DNA of 28,528 nt from a virus, in IMG/VR virus record IMGVR_UViG_3300044547_000059, positions 1 through 28,528 of that record; one strand, 5' to 3'. The notes below the pieces were generated by a model, which had not been told where the DNA came from, ran no database searches, and saw only the letters and a list, made by a program, of their open reading frames with translations. The translations under genes and the position numbers were made by a program. Each line of letters opens with the position of its first letter. Within the stretch, counting starts at the first letter, position 1. Positions 26,388 through 28,528 of the stretch are shown here, piece by piece.

Positions 26388-28528
26388 ATGAGTCAATTAC
26401 AAGTTACAGGCGAAGCAAAGATTAGGGATATACAAGGTCCAGTAGTGGCTAATAGTGGTGTAATAACTGCTTTAGATGGTGCTGCAAATCAATATGTACG
26501 AGGTGATGGTACTTTGGCTATTTTTCCATCTTCAAGTGGTGGTGGTAGCTCGGTTTCTTATTATTTAAATGGAAGTGTCAATCAAGGCACTTTTGGTGGC
26601 TCTACTTATTACCAAATGAGTAGAAACGCAATAGTAGGTACGGGAACAAACTTTTCAACTTCTGCTAATGGTTTGATTGCTCAATTTATTACGGATGCTA
26701 ATGACCCAGATGTGGTGTCTATTCCAAGTGGTAACTGGAACTTAGAGTTCTTTATGAGTGTAAGTGCATCAAGCGGTTCTTTGGCTTCTTTTTATGTAGA
26801 ATTTTACAAGTACAATGGTTCTACTTTTACTTTATTAGCAACAAACGTAGCTACTCCAGAGTTCTTAACAAACACAACAACTGTTGATGCTTACTTCACA
26901 AGTGTGGCAATGCCTTTATCGGCAATGGCGGTTACGGATAGATTAGCGGTTAGAATATTTGCAAACGTAGCTTCAAAGACTGTAACTCTTTATACTGAAG
27001 ATAATAGACTTTGTCAAATCGTTACTACTTTCTCAAATGGTTTGACTTCTTTAAATAACCTAACTGACCAATCACAATACTTAGCGGTTGGGACAAGTGG
27101 TACTGATTTTAACATTGCTTCAAGTGGGGATACACATACATTTAACATACCAAGTGCAAGTCTTACAAATAGGGGATTAGTAACAACAGGCAGTCAAACA
27201 TTTGCAGGTGCAAAGACTTTTGAAAATAATCTAAATATAAATGGTCAATTATTTGTATTTGGTGCTACTGGTTATGGTGGCGGTGTTAGTTATCGTCAAG
27301 GAAATATTTTAGCAACAAGTGATGGTAGTACTACTCTTGAATTTCCAGATGAAAGCAGTATTAAATATTATGTAGGTCAAGGAAGTAATACTTATAAGAA
27401 TTTCATATTTGATGTTGCTAATATAACTATAGGCGCAACAAGAACATATAATCTACCAGATTTAAGTGGCACTCTTGCTTTAACAAGTGATTTAAGTTCG
27501 TACGTTCCTTATACAGGAGCGACAGGAGATGTTGATTTAGGTGTACATAGTTTAACTGCTTTTGGTGTTACTGCAAATAGTTTTTATGCACAAGGAAATG
27601 GTACGCAAGGCGGTTATTTATATTTAAAACAAGGAACAATTCCTTATGGTACTTTAGCAGGTTCAAATTCTATATCGGCAGATGGAACAAAATATATATA
27701 TCTTTCTGATGCTGGTTCTAATAATTCTAAAACTGCAATATTTCAATTAGGTTCAATAACTAACAATACTGAAAGAACTTACACCCTGCCAGACCTATCT
27801 GGTACTTTAGCACTTTTAGAAGGAACGCAGACATTTACAGGAGCAAAGACTTTTGGCAGTAGTGTTAGTATAAATACAGGAGGTCAAGCATCTTTATCAA
27901 TATTATCATCATCTGGAAATAGTGCATTAATATTGGGTTATGTAAATAGTGTATTAAGAGGTACAATAGATATTAGTGCAACAGAGTTTAAGTTAATTAG
28001 TGCTATTGATAATATCTTAAAATTCCAATCAAGTACAAACTTTAGAGCATCATTAATATTTAGTAATTCGGCTGATTATAGTTACACATTTCCAAATGCA
28101 ACAGGTACTTTAGCCCTTACAAGCAATCTATCTGCTTACCTACCTTTAACAGGTGGAACACTTACTGGTGCTTTAAGTGGTACAAGTGCTACGTTTAGTG
28201 GTGCAGTTCAAGGTGATTTTTTAGTTGTTGGTACAACTGCTGCTACAAGCGGTGGTTTAAGATTAGGCACTCAAGTAGCTATTAGAGCAAGAAACGTTGC
28301 TAATACTGCTAACATTCCATTAATAGAAAGTACTGCAAGTGATGGTGTTTCAGTTTCAAATGGTGCTTTAATATTAGCCTCTACTGGTGCTGCTACGTTT
28401 TCATCTTCTGTAACGGCTCAAAATGATGGTGCTTTTTATAGACTTAAAAGAACATCTGGAACTGACCTTGGATACATTACTGATTCTACAACTTGGGGTG
28501 CATCTGGAACTGATTTTGCAATAGGTGC
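26388..28528 (+). CDS. Tail fibre protein, N-terminal and shaft part (runs off the window)
   Basis: Begins M-S-Q-L-Q-V-T-G-E-A-K-I-R-D-I-Q-G and is open to the window end (713 full codons). It joins the reading frame at base 3 for a total of 989 residues. A virion-anchoring N-terminal region (1 to about 60) is followed by a globular domain (about 70-220) and a repetitive shaft. A motif of the type Y-[TN]-[LF]-P-x-x-x-G-T-L-A-L recurs three times (near 27450, 27781 and 28084), with T-F-x-G-A-K-T-F and L-T-G-G-T-L-T-G-A-L repeats between. These are characteristic of trimeric fibres with a C-terminal chaperone. It presumably contacts the host surface. Confidence 0.9.
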   Translation, partial: MSQLQVTGEAKIRDIQGPVVANSGVITALDGAANQYVRGDGTLAIFPSSSGGGSSVSYYLNGSVNQGTFGGSTYYQMSRNAIVGTGTNFSTSANGLIAQFITDANDPDVVSIPSGNWNLEFFMSVSASSGSLASFYVEFYKYNGSTFTLLATNVATPEFLTNTTTVDAYFTSVAMPLSAMAVTDRLAVRIFANVASKTVTLYTEDNRLCQIVTTFSNGLTSLNNLTDQSQYLAVGTSGTDFNIASSGDTHTFNIPSASLTNRGLVTTGSQTFAGAKTFENNLNINGQLFVFGATGYGGGVSYRQGNILATSDGSTTLEFPDESSIKYYVGQGSNTYKNFIFDVANITIGATRTYNLPDLSGTLALTSDLSSYVPYTGATGDVDLGVHSLTAFGVTANSFYAQGNGTQGGYLYLKQGTIPYGTLAGSNSISADGTKYIYLSDAGSNNSKTAIFQLGSITNNTERTYTLPDLSGTLALLEGTQTFTGAKTFGSSVSINTGGQASLSILSSSGNSALILGYVNSVLRGTIDISATEFKLISAIDNILKFQSSTNFRASLIFSNSADYSYTFPNATGTLALTSNLSAYLPLTGGTLTGALSGTSATFSGAVQGDFLVVGTTAATSGGLRLGTQVAIRARNVANTANIPLIESTASDGVSVSNGALILASTGAATFSSSVTAQNDGAFYRLKRTSGTDLGYITDSTTWGASGTDFAIG

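Noticed and set aside
1-28528. tRNA genes, CRISPR arrays, insertion sequences or integration functions
   Set aside because: I looked for cloverleaf-like segments, regularly spaced repeats, transposase and integrase motifs and saw none I could support.

Overview
The window is an almost complete, circularly permuted genome of a tailed, siphovirus-like phage. The host is probably in the Bacteroidota, in the Flavobacterium/Chitinophaga direction. Evidence for that host range: AT-rich DNA, starts that mostly lack Shine-Dalgarno sequences, repeated Bacteroidota-type promoter boxes (TAnnTTTG), and protein types familiar from phages of that phylum. Bases 1-151 repeat as 28378-28528 with one mismatch. 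The tail-fibre gene reads in frame across this join, so the unit genome is about 28,377 bp. Every supported gene is on the + strand. I see no integrase, repressor, tRNA gene, reverse transcriptase or CRISPR array, so a lytic lifestyle is the simplest reading.

Layout. Bases 1-980 are the 3' end of the fibre gene and carry a self-cleaving S74-type chaperone domain. From 982 to about 4585 lies a chain of tightly coupled small genes: small membrane proteins and holin candidates, a lysozyme-like endolysin, a calcineurin-type phosphoesterase and a small HExxH protein. Two hairpin terminators (4604-4630 and 4667-4700), nested inverted repeats and an early promoter (about 4837) separate this block from the replication region. 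Bases 4869-12570 hold tiny early genes, a stand-alone DnaA domain IV protein, a Bet/RecT annealase, a small protein with an SSB-like tail, a replication protein, a NinG-type nuclease, zinc-ribbon proteins, a ParB-like protein and a cytosine-C5 methyltransferase. Bases 12603-26381 are a canonical HK97-type morphogenesis module: small and large terminase, portal, minor head protein, prohead protease, major capsid, terminator, connectors, tail tube, frameshifted tail chaperone, tape measure, tail-tip protein and a second tube-like protein. The fibre gene starts at 26388 and runs off the window end.

Most interesting points. (1) The leader of the replication gene (8391-8474) looks like a discrete structured RNA. 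A 7-base hairpin loop (8397-8403) is perfectly complementary to the loop of a second, terminator-like hairpin (8442-8448), a predicted intramolecular kissing loop, and the RNA is predicted to start right at its promoter. (2) Just downstream, inside the replication gene, are a direct repeat, a 14-base palindrome and nine in-register GG-starting hexamers (8826-8911), an arrangement reminiscent of the lambda O-gene origin. (3) Three genes start exactly five bases after a TAnnTTTG box, which suggests leaderless transcripts. (4) A ten-A slippery run joins the two tail-chaperone frames. (5) There is a cascade of overlapping early genes and several tiny membrane proteins.

All assignments come from reading motifs by eye. 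No database search or folding program was run.
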